From Undaria pinnatifida (lineage: Eukaryota; Sar; Phaeophyceae; Laminariales; Alariaceae): a DNA stretch of 64,000 bases. Below the pieces are notes generated by a model. That model did no database searches. It was not told the DNA's origin and saw only the letters and a program-made list of their open reading frames with translations. Of the stretch, positions 23,511 through 34,329 are shown piece after piece (position 1 is the stretch's first letter; every line of letters begins with the position of its first letter). The translations under genes and the position numbers were made by a program. The DNA lies in contig JABAKD010000013.1 in the NCBI GenBank assembly GCA_012845835.1, positions 1,123,501 to 1,187,500 on the forward strand. The letters are read 5' to 3'.

Positions 23511-24881
23511 GCGTTCATGGCGACTTCTGCGGAGATGTCGCTTGCTCCTTTTCGCTCAGACGGGTCGTGCATCCGTATGGCTGTGGACAGCGGAGCGACC
23601 AACAACTACCTCGACCCTGCGCTTACACCAGGAGTGCGGGCCCACATGTGCGACGTCGAAGATCTTCAGGTCCCTCACACGATCGTTGCCGCCGGCCAGC
23701 ATCTCCTGAAGGGCGTAACAACGGGGACTATCTTCGACACCGTCACGGACAACAACGGAAATGACCGGGACCAAGGCCACGGTAGGGGGATACCCCCGTG
23801 TTCACTGGTGTGTTTGAGCCAGTCGCACGACTGACTCTGTACCTCACGGATGAAAATGGTTTAGGCACTTGTTTTGGAGCAGCTTAGATTACCTTCGCAT
23901 TGCGGATTGATTTCGTCAATATAATGCATGAAGAAAACGTAAGATCGCAAAATAACAAAGGGGTTACTCGCGCGAGTAACCCCTAGCCACTGAAATTCAA
24001 GGACAAAAAGGGGACCCCCCTATCGTAGCCTGGGTCCCGGCGCGTCTCCTATCGCGTCGTTTTTGTGCCGGACTTGGGCACCAACCTCTTCGCCGTGACC
24101 GCGGTGATGCAGAAGGGAGTGGCGACGTTGTTTCATCCGGCCAACCCCAGATCGGAGTCGGGGGGCGTGGTTATCTCGATGCAAACCTGTTGGGTAGACC
24201 ATGCGACCGGAAAAGTCATGTGCTCCATCGAGGTAAAACTAGGGGGCGGCACCGGGGGCCAGATGGTCCTCGGGCTAGCCCCTGGCAGCCTTGCCTTGAA
24301 AGTCGGAGTCCGCTGAGTTGTGGCACCGGCGCATTGGACACATCAACCACAAGAGCTTGGACGTTCTGAGGAAGGAGCCGGCCAGTGGTGCCGACTACAC
24401 CAGCGACCTTAAGAACTGTAGTACCTGCCCACTTGGGAGGGGTGCACAACAAGCTCACCCCAAGCAGACCACCTACAACGTTTTACGTCCTTTCCAGCTC
24501 GTATCCGTCGACACCCTCGGCCCCTTCACGCCTAAATCTCTGGGCGGGTTCAAATACGCCGTCATATTCGTTGACCAGCAAACGAAGTGGAAGGAGGTGG
24601 TGCTCATGAAGAACAAGACCTGCTCTGTGGAAGCCCTTGCGGTGTTCGTCAAGGAGACCGTGGTTCCTACCGGCGAGCGCATCCATGCCCTCCGCGGGAA
24701 CCGCGGCACGGAATTCACGATCCCGGAGTTCCGTCAGTACTGTCAAGACGTCGGCATCAAGCTGGGGTTTGCCTCTCTGAACACCCCTCAGCAGATCGGA
24801 GCGAACGAGCGTGCGGGCCGGACGATTTTGATCATCGTGCGCTGTTTTCTCGCCGACTCGACACTTCCGAACTTCCTTTGA
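23490..24881 (+). pseudogene. Copia protease and integrase N-terminal half, broken
   Basis: The protease active site VDSGATNNYLD lies near 23582. The frame breaks near 23780, and about 200 bp of unrelated sequence with a 24-bp palindrome follows. The protein then resumes as VVFVPDLGTNLFAVTAVMQ near 24053. The integrase begins LWHRRIGHINHKSL...CSTC, a complete H-H-C-C zinc site, followed by the first catalytic Asp in SVDTLGPF. The second catalytic site reads RGNRGTEF where R-S-D-N-G-G/T-E-F is usual, so the Asp is Asn. The Glu region (GANERAGRT) is kept. A TGA at 24879 ends the frame just before GELMKMTVYLSNRTPH. Confidence 0.88.
23960..23983. repeat. Perfect 24-bp palindrome in protease-disrupting segment
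   Basis: GGGGTTACTCGC is followed directly by its reverse complement GCGAGTAACCCC. It lies within about 200 bp (23800-24030) that do not continue the protease frame. Confidence 0.9.
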
Positions 24882-24890
24882 GGGGAGCTA

Positions 24891-27519
24891 ATGAAGATGA
24901 CCGTTTACCTGAGCAACCGGACTCCTCACGCAGCTTTGCAAAACGGGACGCCGTACAAGGCGCTCTACGGCAAGGGTGCCTATCTCGGCCATCTCCGGGT
25001 GATCGGGTCCCGGGCGTTCGTGCACGAAGAGGTCCACACCAACAAGCTGGAGCATCGTGCTTGGAAAGGCCGGCTCGTCGGATTCAGCGAGGAAAGCAAG
25101 TCCTACCGGATCTACAACTCTGAGACGCGACGTGTGCGGGTGAGTCAAAATGTCATCTTCATTGAGACGACTTCTGTCGCGCCCTCGTTGGACGCGCGCG
25201 GTTTTGACGACGGGGAGTTCACCTACGACGACCACGACCACATGCTAAGAGACGTACGAAACTACACTTCCAACCACTCGGCTGATTCGCTCTCTCCTGA
25301 ACGTGCCGTTGGGGATGCCGTCGGGGATCTGTCTGCGATTAAGCTTCTCGAAAAAGTTTGTGAGACAACCAACCGTGATCTTGGACTTGCACCTGCTGGA
25401 TCTACTCCTGCCAACGATGCGCCTGGGACTTCTGGTGGTACGCCTGAGGAAGATAGCCCTGCCCCGCCGGGGGGAGTCAGTCCCCCGGTTCCGGTCAACG
25501 ATGCGTCTTCTCCTGGATCGTCACCTGGTCCGGCGCCGCCGCTTGGTTCATCGCCCGCCGGTTCTGATCCGTCTGGTACTGCGCCGCAGGGTGGTTCTGT
25601 GCGTGGACGCGGTTCGTCTCGTGGTGGACGAGGTTCCGCGCCGACGCCTGCAGTCACCAGGTCTGCTTCGCGTGGTGGGTCTGCGCGGGGAGGCATCACG
25701 CAGCGCGGTGGACGTGGCAGCGGGTCTGCACGTGGACGTGGTACTCGTGGTGGACGAGGTTTCACGTCGACGCCTGCAACCACCAGGTCTGCTTCGAGCG
25801 TACCCACTGCAAAGACCATCAGCGAGCTTCATCGCCTCTCCTACGCGTTTACCGTGAAGGGGGAGTTTCCCGACGTCGCCCACAGGGACGGCACATTCGG
25901 CTTTACGGAATACGCGTACGCTGTGGGAACAACGCAACCGAATGTTCCACGGACAATCAAGGAAGCGCGGGCCACGCCGGAAGCCGCCCAGTGGAACGCA
26001 GCTGCAGAACGCGAGATCGCGAGTCTTAAAGATCGTCAAGTTTACAAGCTTGTTCCGTGCTCTGCCATTCCCGCTGGACGGAAGCGAATCAATTCGAAAT
26101 GGGTGTTCAAGCGCAAGGCGGGACGGCTCCTTCAAGGCTCGTGTAGTGGCTCAAGGTTGGAATCAAGTTCCCGGCCTTGACTCTGGCAGCATCTACGCCC
26201 CGCCGTGCATGATTCAGAGCGTGCGGATCATATGCTGCCGTGCACTTCGGCCTGCTTCTACACCAGATGGACGTCTCAACTACCTTCCTATACGCGGATA
26301 TCCAGGAGTTGGTGTTCGTTGAGCAGCCGCCTGGCTTCGAGGTCAAGGACAAGGATGGAGGCGAGCTAGTGATGCAGCTAGAGAAGAGCCTCTACGGGCT
26401 GGTCCAAAACCCCGGGAACTGGTTCAACACCATCGATCCCGCCCTTATCGAGATGGGCTTCGTTGCCCTTCAGTCCGACACGTGTGTCTACTCGTACGAT
26501 CACGACAGTGTTCGGAGCTACTTGACCCTTTACGTGGACGATTTCCTTCTGGCCAGCAACAACTCTGACGCCATGGCGATGGTGAAAGAGAAGTTGAAGC
26601 AGCGTTTTAAGATGGCCGACATGGGAGCGGTGTCGCTCGTCTTGGGCATGGAGATAAAGCGACTCTCACGATATCTCAAGAGACTTACTCCAAGTCCATC
26701 CTGGAGAGATTCGGAATGTCGGAATGCAAGCCGACCTACACGCCGGGGTACGGTCCCGAACTCTCCAACCAGCAACCTGATGAGACTCTGCTGGACGAGG
26801 AAGAAAAGAAGCGCTACCAGGGCATCGTAGGGTGCCTGATGTATGTTTCCCAAGTGTTAAGGTACGACATCATGTATGCCGTTGGTCAACTAGCTCGCCC
26901 GATGGCGAAACCCAGCAAGATCCACATGGTGGCGGCGAAGCACACTCTTCGCTACCTCGCGGGGACAACCGTCTTCAGCATTACGTACAAGAGGGGAGGC
27001 TTCAAGCTTGCAGTCTTTTCGGACTCCAACTGGGCCAACGACCCGGACAACGGAAAGTCCACCTCATGCTTCTTGTCGATGCTGTGTGATGCGCCGATTG
27101 GCTTCAACTCGGGGCTACAAGGTCTGACTGCCATGTCGACTATGGAGGCGGAGCTGGTCGCGTCGGCTTTGGCGATGAAGGAAGCAGTGTTTTGCTCGAA
27201 CATGCGGACTGAGCTAGGGTTCGGCAAGGACTTCGCGAAAGTGCCGTTGTACTGCGACAACACAGCGACGCTGCACGCGCTGGGAAACCGTTCCTCCAGT
27301 TCGAGGACGGAGCACATCGCTTTGCGCTTCTTCTTCCGAGAGCTCGTGTCGGAGGGAAGGATCTCCATCCACTACATCTCGACCGACATCAACCCTGCCG
27401 ACATCGGCACAAAGCACCTGAACAAGCATCGCTTCAGGAACCTGCTGGACATCATCAGCAACTTCAATATGAACGACTTCATCAATAGCCAGTTCATCAT
27501 CAACAGCCAGTTCAATTAG
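24891..27519 (+). pseudogene. Copia integrase C-terminus, reverse transcriptase and RNase H
   Basis: The first frame (24891-26180) holds the integrase tail (RVIGSRAFVH, WKGRLVGFSEESKSYRIYN), a Pro/Gly/Ser/Arg-rich linker with repeated GRGSSRGGRG-type blocks, and the RT start (WNAAAEREIASLKDRQVY, INSKWVFKRK). A frame change near 26115 leads into FKARVVAQGWNQ. A third frame from 26240 has HQMDVSTTFLYADI and the catalytic YVDD at about 26531. Another shift near 26670 leads to an intact RNase H part to 27519 (VFSDSNWANDPDNGKS; MEAELVASALAMKEAV; YCDNTAT; ADIGTKHL). The parts are well conserved, so inactivation is fairly recent. Confidence 0.9.
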
Positions 27520-27815
27520 TCATGTTAAATGTTTGTGTGTTTGTTTTGAGTTTGTTCTGTTTGTGCGAATCAACTTGCTCTTTCTGTAGTCGACATTCGG
27601 CCTCGAACCATCACTGGTTGAACGAGGCATGTGGGATTGAAAGTCATGGTAGTCTGGTTTGTGCAGTAGCAGGTACTCTTTAGCAAGCGCATGAATGTAT
27701 TCTTGCACACCTAGGACTGAAACATCGCGTGGTACTTTAGTGGTTGAAACGCATGAAACGAAAATACTTGCTTGAATTAATCATTAGTTTGGTACGAGTT
27801 AGAGCAACTTCTATT

Positions 27816-27824
27816 GAGGAGGAG
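27816..27824 (+). promoter_or_regulatory. Polypurine tract
   Basis: GAGGAGGAG immediately before the 3' LTR, the expected place for the plus-strand primer of reverse transcription. Confidence 0.75.
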
Positions 27825-28264
27825 TGTTATGGAAATGTTAGCACATAGCCATCACGAGTCAATGTTCAGTAGCACTGCTCTTGTGTATCGTAGATCTCAT
27901 TTGTGTCGGTTCGAGTGTAACGTACATATGTGTGCGGAGGAATTACTTCCGTAGGATTCTCCGCTTGATGTCCAGGTAGCTCACTCTCTCGTGCGCCTCT
28001 CTCTCTTGTAGATCTTTCCGGATCATAGCTGTCCTGGTAATCTTTGGGAGGCAGCCGTCGTCTGGGCTCCTGCAACTCTGCGGTTTATATCTGTGTGTAT
28101 TGGCCAAATTAAGCGCCACCGTTGTGCTATTCAACATTTTCTCTGCATCTCGGAAGCACTTCGTCTTCCAGGCTATCCTCTCGCACCGTGCCATCACCTC
28201 GACTAACGTCGACGTAACAGCCGCTCAAACCACCGTGCCAGGGTATCACACGTTATCCATGACA
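27825..28264 (+). repeat. 3' LTR of the copia element
   Basis: 440 bp, TGTTAT at the start and TGACA at the end; uninterrupted counterpart of the 5' LTR. Confidence 0.92.
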
Positions 28265-29409
28265 AAAACCTAGAAATAATGACAGCTCATGCGCAAGACA
28301 AACTCCTGCAGACGCGGTAGCGAACACCAAACCTTGGTCAAGCAAGGCTTACATATCTGCCCACAGCGCGAAAAAACTATCAAGTATGGCGTGATAGGTG
28401 TTGCTGTGTCTTGTCCGCTTAATGGCATGCGCAACACGTCTATGTATAGGCAGTATTGAGTGATAGCCTTTGCCACGCCCTATCCGCCAAATGACATGTG
28501 CAAGAGAACTGCAGGCAGCATTGAGGGACAGAGGCTTTCCTATGCGCTACATCCACTCAATGACACGCGAAAAATGACAACACCGGAAAAATAGAGCTTG
28601 ACAGGCTTTGCTATGCTATATCAGATCAATGGCAGGCGCAACGCAGCAACAAAAACAAAACACGATTTACTCGGTGTTTTATCTGCGGCCGAATGAACTG
28701 TCTTCCAAGCACACGTGACGACCCCCCCCCCCCCTGCCGTGAGCGGAAAGCACCACACCCTCATCACCCTCACCACCCTCATCACCCTCATCACCCTCAT
28801 CACCCTCATCATAAATGGTTTGCCAAACCAAATGCCTTCGTTGGACGATCGGCCATCAATGTCACGATCGGTGCTCCGTCCCTCTCTCCTCACACGATCG
28901 ATCTTCGGTCTTATATATAAGATCAAGTGAAACAAACGATAAGTATGCTTACCGTCTTTGCTTCGTGTTATTGCGGAACACGTACGTGGTTGAGAAACAG
29001 AGTAAGGTTCACCACGAAAATGCAGACTGCTTTTCTTACAGGGAAATAGTAACCCGGAAGCCGTCATTATATACTGAAGACAGTGCAGAATGCACGCTAT
29101 CGTAATAAGGAAACATTTCCTCGGTCAGGATCTAAGATTTTTGTTATCGGATGTCTCGTTCCTCTGTACCTGGCTGTGTCTCGGTAGGACACACAACGGA
29201 AAAGGTGCGCAGCTCCCCATTTTTTAATTTCTTTCATGAGTCGCCGCACACTTTTGCTCTGCTCAAGGTAATTTTTGGAGAAATTTTATGGTATATGATA
29301 TACCTCGCCCAAAAACGTATCCCTTGTTCTCTCTGCTTGAGGAAACCGAGTGAAACGCTATACCCCTCGAGGGCAAAAACTTTTTTTGGAGTAGACTGAA
29401 AGTGAAAAG

Positions 29410-29600
29410 CCGATGACCAAACCCACATCCATGGCCTAGGTGAAAAACGAAAATCACAATGAAAAAGGGAGGAAAATTTTCTGATTTTTTACACGATCTT
29501 GGGTTAAGGAGCTCCGTCCTTCACAAAATACTATTGCGCCAAAAAGTGGTATACATTGATTATACCTTAACAACTCGATCGTAGCACGCCTCGTAGGTTA
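29410..29600. repeat. Dispersed repeat, second copy at 31920-32115
   Basis: Both copies share CCGATGACCAAA, CCATGGCCTAGG, AAAAACGAAA and GGAGCTCCG-type blocks in the same order. The second copy lies inside the TIR element at 30.6-32.4 kb. Confidence 0.6.
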
Positions 29601-30164
29601 TATATCATTATGTGTACTCAGGACTATTATCAGCGCTGTGGTCGTCGCACCGTTCCATTTCTGTGACATCCTAACCCCAATCGTTCGGAGGGCGGCGGGG
29701 ACAGTCGCGGAGCTCCGCAGCGTGTTTTGGTGGCGCTTCCTCCCCCCCAAAAACGGACGACCGATAGGCCAGCACTAGTCCAGTAGATCAATATGAACAA
29801 CCACCGGCTGGAACTTTTTGCGTGCCCGACCTGCATTTAGGTCGAGTCCAGCTTTTGCATGTCCCACCTACTTGGAGTGTGGCACCAAAATTATGTTGCA
29901 ACCACTGTTATCACACTCTCTACATTACACCTCGCTCGGTGATGCGTTTTATCAAATTCCAAACGATCGCCACCCACATTTTTACCGGAGGACGTTCCAT
30001 TCCACACCCCTGGAGTGTACCACACCGGGTGATAAGTTCCTAAGCGCAAAATATTATCGCCGGGGGTGTGGTACACACCTCGGCGTATACGGTAACCCCC
30101 CCCCCCCCCAAGGCAAAAAGATGATCACGTAACGTGACGCAGAGGGTAAGTTTTACTAAACCGG

Positions 30165-30335
30165 AGGTAGATGAGTTGTAAGGCTTAGTTTGGGTACGAG
30201 ATATTGGGTATCCTATTGCAAGTGGTCAAACGGGCTATTGATAATACCCGACTAATTCCTTAACAAATGGCGTTGTCGACAGACCACGTTTTTTTTGGGT
30301 CATGGGTTCGATTCCCACCATCCACAACACTAAAC
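30165..30335 (+). other. tRNA-like sequence, probable SINE head or tRNA pseudogene
   Basis: A box B match GGGTTCGATTCCC lies at 30303-30315 and closes a small CCATCC end. AGTGGTCAAACGGG upstream resembles a D-arm region with a stem-loop after it. The spacing is too long and the acceptor stem does not pair well, so it is not a functional tRNA. A partial second copy of the 5' part lies at 30475-30545 (GGCTTAGTTTGGGTA...GCAAGTGGTCAAAC). Confidence 0.4.
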
Positions 30336-30649
30336 ACTTTCAGACTTTCCCCATGTCGAACTTGAAAAATAATCTCCCTGATATCCCCAGGAAATGAAAC
30401 CGCTTGGATATTGACAGGTCCGCCCGTATATTCGGCCGACCTGTTATCCCGCTGTTTCAGGGAGAGAGAGTGTCATAAGGCTTAGTTTGGGTAAGCTTCG
30501 TATTGGTTAACCTTTTGCAAGTGGTCAAACAGACTGATACCCCACTATTACCTTAACATAGAGACTACTCTTATGCACGAGGAAAAAATAAAACAAGAAA
30601 CACTACTATTATTAGATGACCAAAAAAGTGCAAAAAAGGTTGCCCACGT

Positions 30650-32450
30650 AGTGCAGTACCAGTACCAGTAGTCCTCTGGACCCTGTCAAAAACTCGCCAG
30701 TACCAACCAGTCATTTTGGAGAGCCCAGCACCAAGGATACCACAAGCTGAAATGACTTAAGCCCTCGCTAGTCCCAAAAGTAGGAAGAGCTGAATTGTTT
30801 GAGTCCTCGCCAGTCCCAAGGGCGCCAGGAGCTAGAATGACTGAGCCCTGGGGGTTCGGGACCCGACTGGATGACTGGCCAGGACGAATCCTTTTGGAAG
30901 GATCCAGTTTCAAGGGTACCACGAGCTCAAACGATTGAGTCGTCCAATCCAAAGAACGGCACCATGAGCTGGAATTACTGAATTCCCGTCAATTCCCACG
31001 AGCTTAAACGACTGAGCCTTCGCCAGTCTCAAGGGTATATCAGGAGCTGAAACGTCTAAGCCCCTGTCAATCGCAAGGGTACAATGAGCTGGAATGACTT
31101 GTGAGTAATCGCCAGTCCCAAGGTCGCCCGGAATCGAAATGTCTTCCGGGTTCGGGACCCAGCCAATATGACGCGCCCGCCCCAGTCAAGAGTCCTCGCC
31201 AGTCCCAAGGGTTGCAGGAGCCGAAATTACTGAGTCCTCGCCAGTCCCAAAAGGGGCCAGGAGCTGACGCAACTGAACGAGGATGTTGTAGGTGTGTATG
31301 GCCTTTTTTGGCATTTTTTTTCTTCAACTTTTCTTGATGCGATAGGGGTATGTAGCGACTCATTTTTCATAAAATTCCTAAAGCTAAAACTCACTTGAGG
31401 AACTTTCTACCTCACACACACAGGCTCAAGAACTAGTTACGAGGAACAACAATAAAAAAAACCCAACGCGCGACTCACCAATTTGTTCATGGCCTAGCTA
31501 GGTATAGCACGAGCAATAGGGTAAAGCACAGCTAAAACATATGTAGGGAGAGAAACAGTTGAAAAAAGGAAAATATGTGGGGCAAGGAAATGGGCAAATG
31601 GTTGGCGGAAGATACCACTGCATTATGGTGCGATCATTCGACTTCATACTACTGCTGCTTTATGGAAGGATATATTCGATTTACATCGGAACGGCATCTA
31701 CACTATGTTGTCGGAGGACAAACATAATAATAACAATAGGGTAAAACACTGTACAACAAGTGGGTTCCCAGCAAAATTGTGGGGTGGGTGACGCATATGC
31801 TATAATACCGCGGTCGAGGCGCGCCCGCGTTTTACCTCGGGTTTCCTTGCTTAAGGAGTTCTATATGATGATACACCTTTCGCCCAACCGCAAAATAGAA
31901 AAACATGGAGGATGTGGAACCCGATGATCAAAAATACCATGGAGCCTAGGCATAAAAACGAAAGTCTTGCGAAAAAAAACATGGACAAGAAGTTCCGCGT
32001 CATGAAGATGTTGTACTAAGATCCCGTCGTGCATCGGCTCACTCAGTTTAGGAGCCCCGCCAGTCGAAAATATTAGTAACGTGTAAATTGCTACCCAGAT
32101 CGTACGTAGCACGCGCGCATTAAAATTAAAACGCTACTACTACCTTAAGGTGGCGCAACATTTAAAAAAATACGATTAATAAGCAATGCGGAAGTTATGG
32201 CTATGCCAAGATTTCCACCCTTATAGCTGGATCCACTAGCCAAAATGACTGAGTCTTCCGGGTTCGGGACCCAGTCACTGACTCGTTAGCCCCAGCCATG
32301 AGTCCTAACCAGTCCCAAGGGTACCAGGAGCTGAAAGGACTGAGTCCCCAGCATTCCCATAGGTGCCACGAGCTATAATGACCGAGTCCTTGCCGATGCC
32401 AAGGTTACCAGCTGTTGAAACGGCTGGTACCCGGAGGACTGGTACTCCTT
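30650..32450. mobile_element. Probable TIR element with subterminal arrays
   Basis: The left end contains AGTACCAGTACCAGTAGTCC; the right end, read in reverse, contains AGTACCAGTCCTCCGGGTACC. Inside each end are tandem units of about 50 bp (left 30680-31285, right 32225-32420) with TCCTCGCCAGTCCCAAGGG and GGAGCTGAAATGACTGAG cores. A unique centre of about 0.9 kb has no transposase. The array-centre-array layout and the terminal sequence match the element at 54.2-56.35 kb. Exact ends and target duplication are not clear. Confidence 0.5.
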
Positions 32451-32839
32451 TAAACGCACGTGCATTCTGTGTATAAATACTGCTTACCCAGAGGGTGCGT
32501 ACGAGTTTCATGCAGCACAGTAAAAGGGGCAGTATTTTATTAGTAGATTGTAGAATGGTCTAGACCGCGGTGTATTTAAACATTGGCTGAGCTTGACACT
32601 GCTTGCAAAACGGGGTACACGAAGACGACAAATCGTGAAAAGCTGGAAAGGTTTTCTTCCACACGCCGAGCGAGTTATTACACAGAATCAGCATCATCAG
32701 CAGCAACGCCATCACCGTCAGTGCACTCTACCCAAACATCGAGATTATCCTCGGACACGATCGCTCCGCGTGACGCGAGGAGAGCAGAGAGAGCTAATCG
32801 TGCGCACATAGGACAATCGTGATCTAGCGCTCGTCTAGA

Positions 32840-33050
32840 TGCTATAGCTGTTGTTATGGTTTGTTGTGCAGGAACTGTGTAGAACAGATCCAGCGAAGGA
32901 AACACATCATAAAGATCATGCAGATCATATGGCTCCCATCCAGCAACATAGTCCAGGCCATGCAAATAATGTACAGTGTATAGACGAGGGGTCTGTCTGC
33001 CCGGAAACACACAGATCATGGATAGATCGATAGGGACTTAATCTATCTAA
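32840..33050. repeat. Dispersed GATC-rich repeat
   Basis: AGATCATATGGCTCCCATCC and neighbouring text recur degenerately at about 41190-41235 (AGATCATGCGGATCGTACGGCTCCCACCC). It belongs with the 13.7 and 15.0 kb copies. Confidence 0.55.
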
Positions 33051-33195
33051 TGTGTGCAATCGTGCATTGCTTTGATCTGCCCACCCAGCATACTGCAATT
33101 GTCATGGTTTTTACCATCATATTGCTTGTACGTACCATACACTATATTCTTCGCTTTGGTTTATTCCCAGACCAAACAGAGTACTGTGTGGAGGA

Positions 33196-33303
33196 CAGGT
33201 TTTGGGAAAGAAACCGCCAGCAACACGGGTGGCCAGCTATGAATCGCGACAGGTTTTGGGAAAGAAACCGCCAGCAATACGGGGGGCCAGCTATGAATCG
33301 CGA
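33196..33303 (+). repeat. 54-bp tandem duplication
   Basis: Two near-identical 54-bp units starting CAGGTTTTGGGAAAGAAACC. The block GTGGAGGACAGGTTTTGGGA that leads into the first unit recurs at about 35529. Confidence 0.9.
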
Positions 33304-34320
33304 CGCGCAAAATTGTTTCTAGAATGTCAAGCATGTCAATGTCGAAATACAGATCCCAACAGGCTAAAGTTACTTATGGGTTATCTTGTAGACCGACCAT
33401 TCCAAAGAATTTCGGTTCACTTGGTCGAAAGTATATCACAATCAGTTTTGGTCGCTGGTGCCAAAGGAAAAATCATCCTTGCTATGATGGCCCACTCAAC
33501 AAGATGCACGTTATTGCTACCAATTCCGAACAAATCAGCTGACACCGTTGCAAAAGCCACTATTATTGATTGCATTTCAGGCATTTTCGGCCCACTGCAA
33601 ACAGTGCACTCAGATCGAGGCCCAGAGTTTGAGAATAGTATAATTTACCAGTTGCAAAGTATGCTTGGACACCAGAAAAAATGTACAACACCGTATCGAC
33701 CTCAGGGGAATCCTGTATCTGAACGCGCACATTCAACAATGCACGCCATGTTAGCGATGCATAGTTCAACTGAAAAATATCACTCGGCATCTCTCTTGAC
33801 ATTTGTCCAACTGGCTCACAATAGGTATTTTTGTCCCTGAAACACCGTTATTTTCAACGTTTGGCGAACAAACTAGAGTGCCAGTTGACATAATACTCGG
33901 TATTCCCCAACTGGGAAATACAGCAGATGTACAAGTGTGTTCATAAAAAACACCTCAAAGCTTACAAACATCGTTTGAGTTAGCGCGTCGCAACGTAGCA
34001 GAACGTGCAACAAAACAGACGGCCAACAATGAGGAACTTGCGCCATATCCTTTATTTTATCCTGGACAGAAGGTACTGATATATAGGCCCTAGGATACTG
34101 ATGGTCCAAAACTGATATTATTACTACCACTGCGTGGCGAGGACCATATGTGATCTGCCCTCAACTCTCTCCTGGATCCAGGGGTGCATCGAGCACAGCG
34201 CACGAACGAGATACGAAACGTATCAGTACACCTTGCTCAAAGAAAACCCTACCATCCGCGGGAGAAACCACCAGCACCTCGATTTGACACACTGGCCAGT
34301 TCGTTTTTGGGGATAAACTC
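33300..34320 (+). pseudogene. Ty3/gypsy-type integrase relic
   Basis: A Cys-pair remnant (CQACQCRNTDP) is followed by an integrase core: a first catalytic region that is degenerate (FQRISVHLVE, with His where Asp is usual), VHSDRGPEFEN with the second Asp, and TPYRPQGNPVSERAHSTM with the Glu. Beyond a stop at 33838, further fragments continue the C-terminal part (FGEQTRVPVDIILG; PFYPGQKVLIYRP). No LTRs, RT or protease were found nearby, so it is a 5'-truncated or fragmented copy. The S-D-R-G-x-E-F and S-x-x-x-E arrangement supports Ty3/gypsy rather than copia. Confidence 0.8.
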
Positions 34321-34329
34321 CATTGCCTG

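Larger units (their letters stand above)
17045..28264 (+). mobile_element. Ty1/copia LTR retrotransposon with two nested insertions
   Basis: The LTRs begin TGTTATGG and end TAACA/TGACA. The 5' LTR (17045-18195) equals the 3' LTR (27825-28264, 440 bp) once a 699-bp insertion plus 3-bp duplication is removed. A primer site follows the 5' LTR, a purine tract precedes the 3' LTR, and the gene order gag-protease-integrase-RT-RNase H identifies Ty1/copia. Without both insertions the element is about 7.4 kb. Gag-pol is broken by stops and frameshifts, so it cannot move by itself. I see no 5-bp target duplication at its outer ends (GTTGT before, AAAAC after), so one flank may be rearranged. Relationship to the stramenopile copia lineages is plausible but not tested. 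Confidence 0.92.
28265..33180. other. Repeat-dense region without genes
   Basis: No coding exon is recognised. Contents by position: degenerate units of about 78 bp with GGCATGCGCAACA/GACATGTGCAAGA (28330-28660); a CACCCTCAT array (28755-28812); a sequence at 29410-29600 that recurs at 31920-32115; a sequence at 29650-29800 that recurs degenerately at 62455-62590; and a palindromic-looking C-run at 30090-30110. The tRNA-like sequence and the TIR element are listed separately. Confidence 0.6.

Noticed and set aside
25262-25819. Minus-strand Pro/Arg-rich ORF
   Set aside because: Shadow of the Gly/Arg/Ser-rich linker of the copia polyprotein.
17040-28269. 5-bp target duplication for the copia element
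   Set aside because: GTTGT and AAAAC flanks do not match, so no duplication can be claimed.
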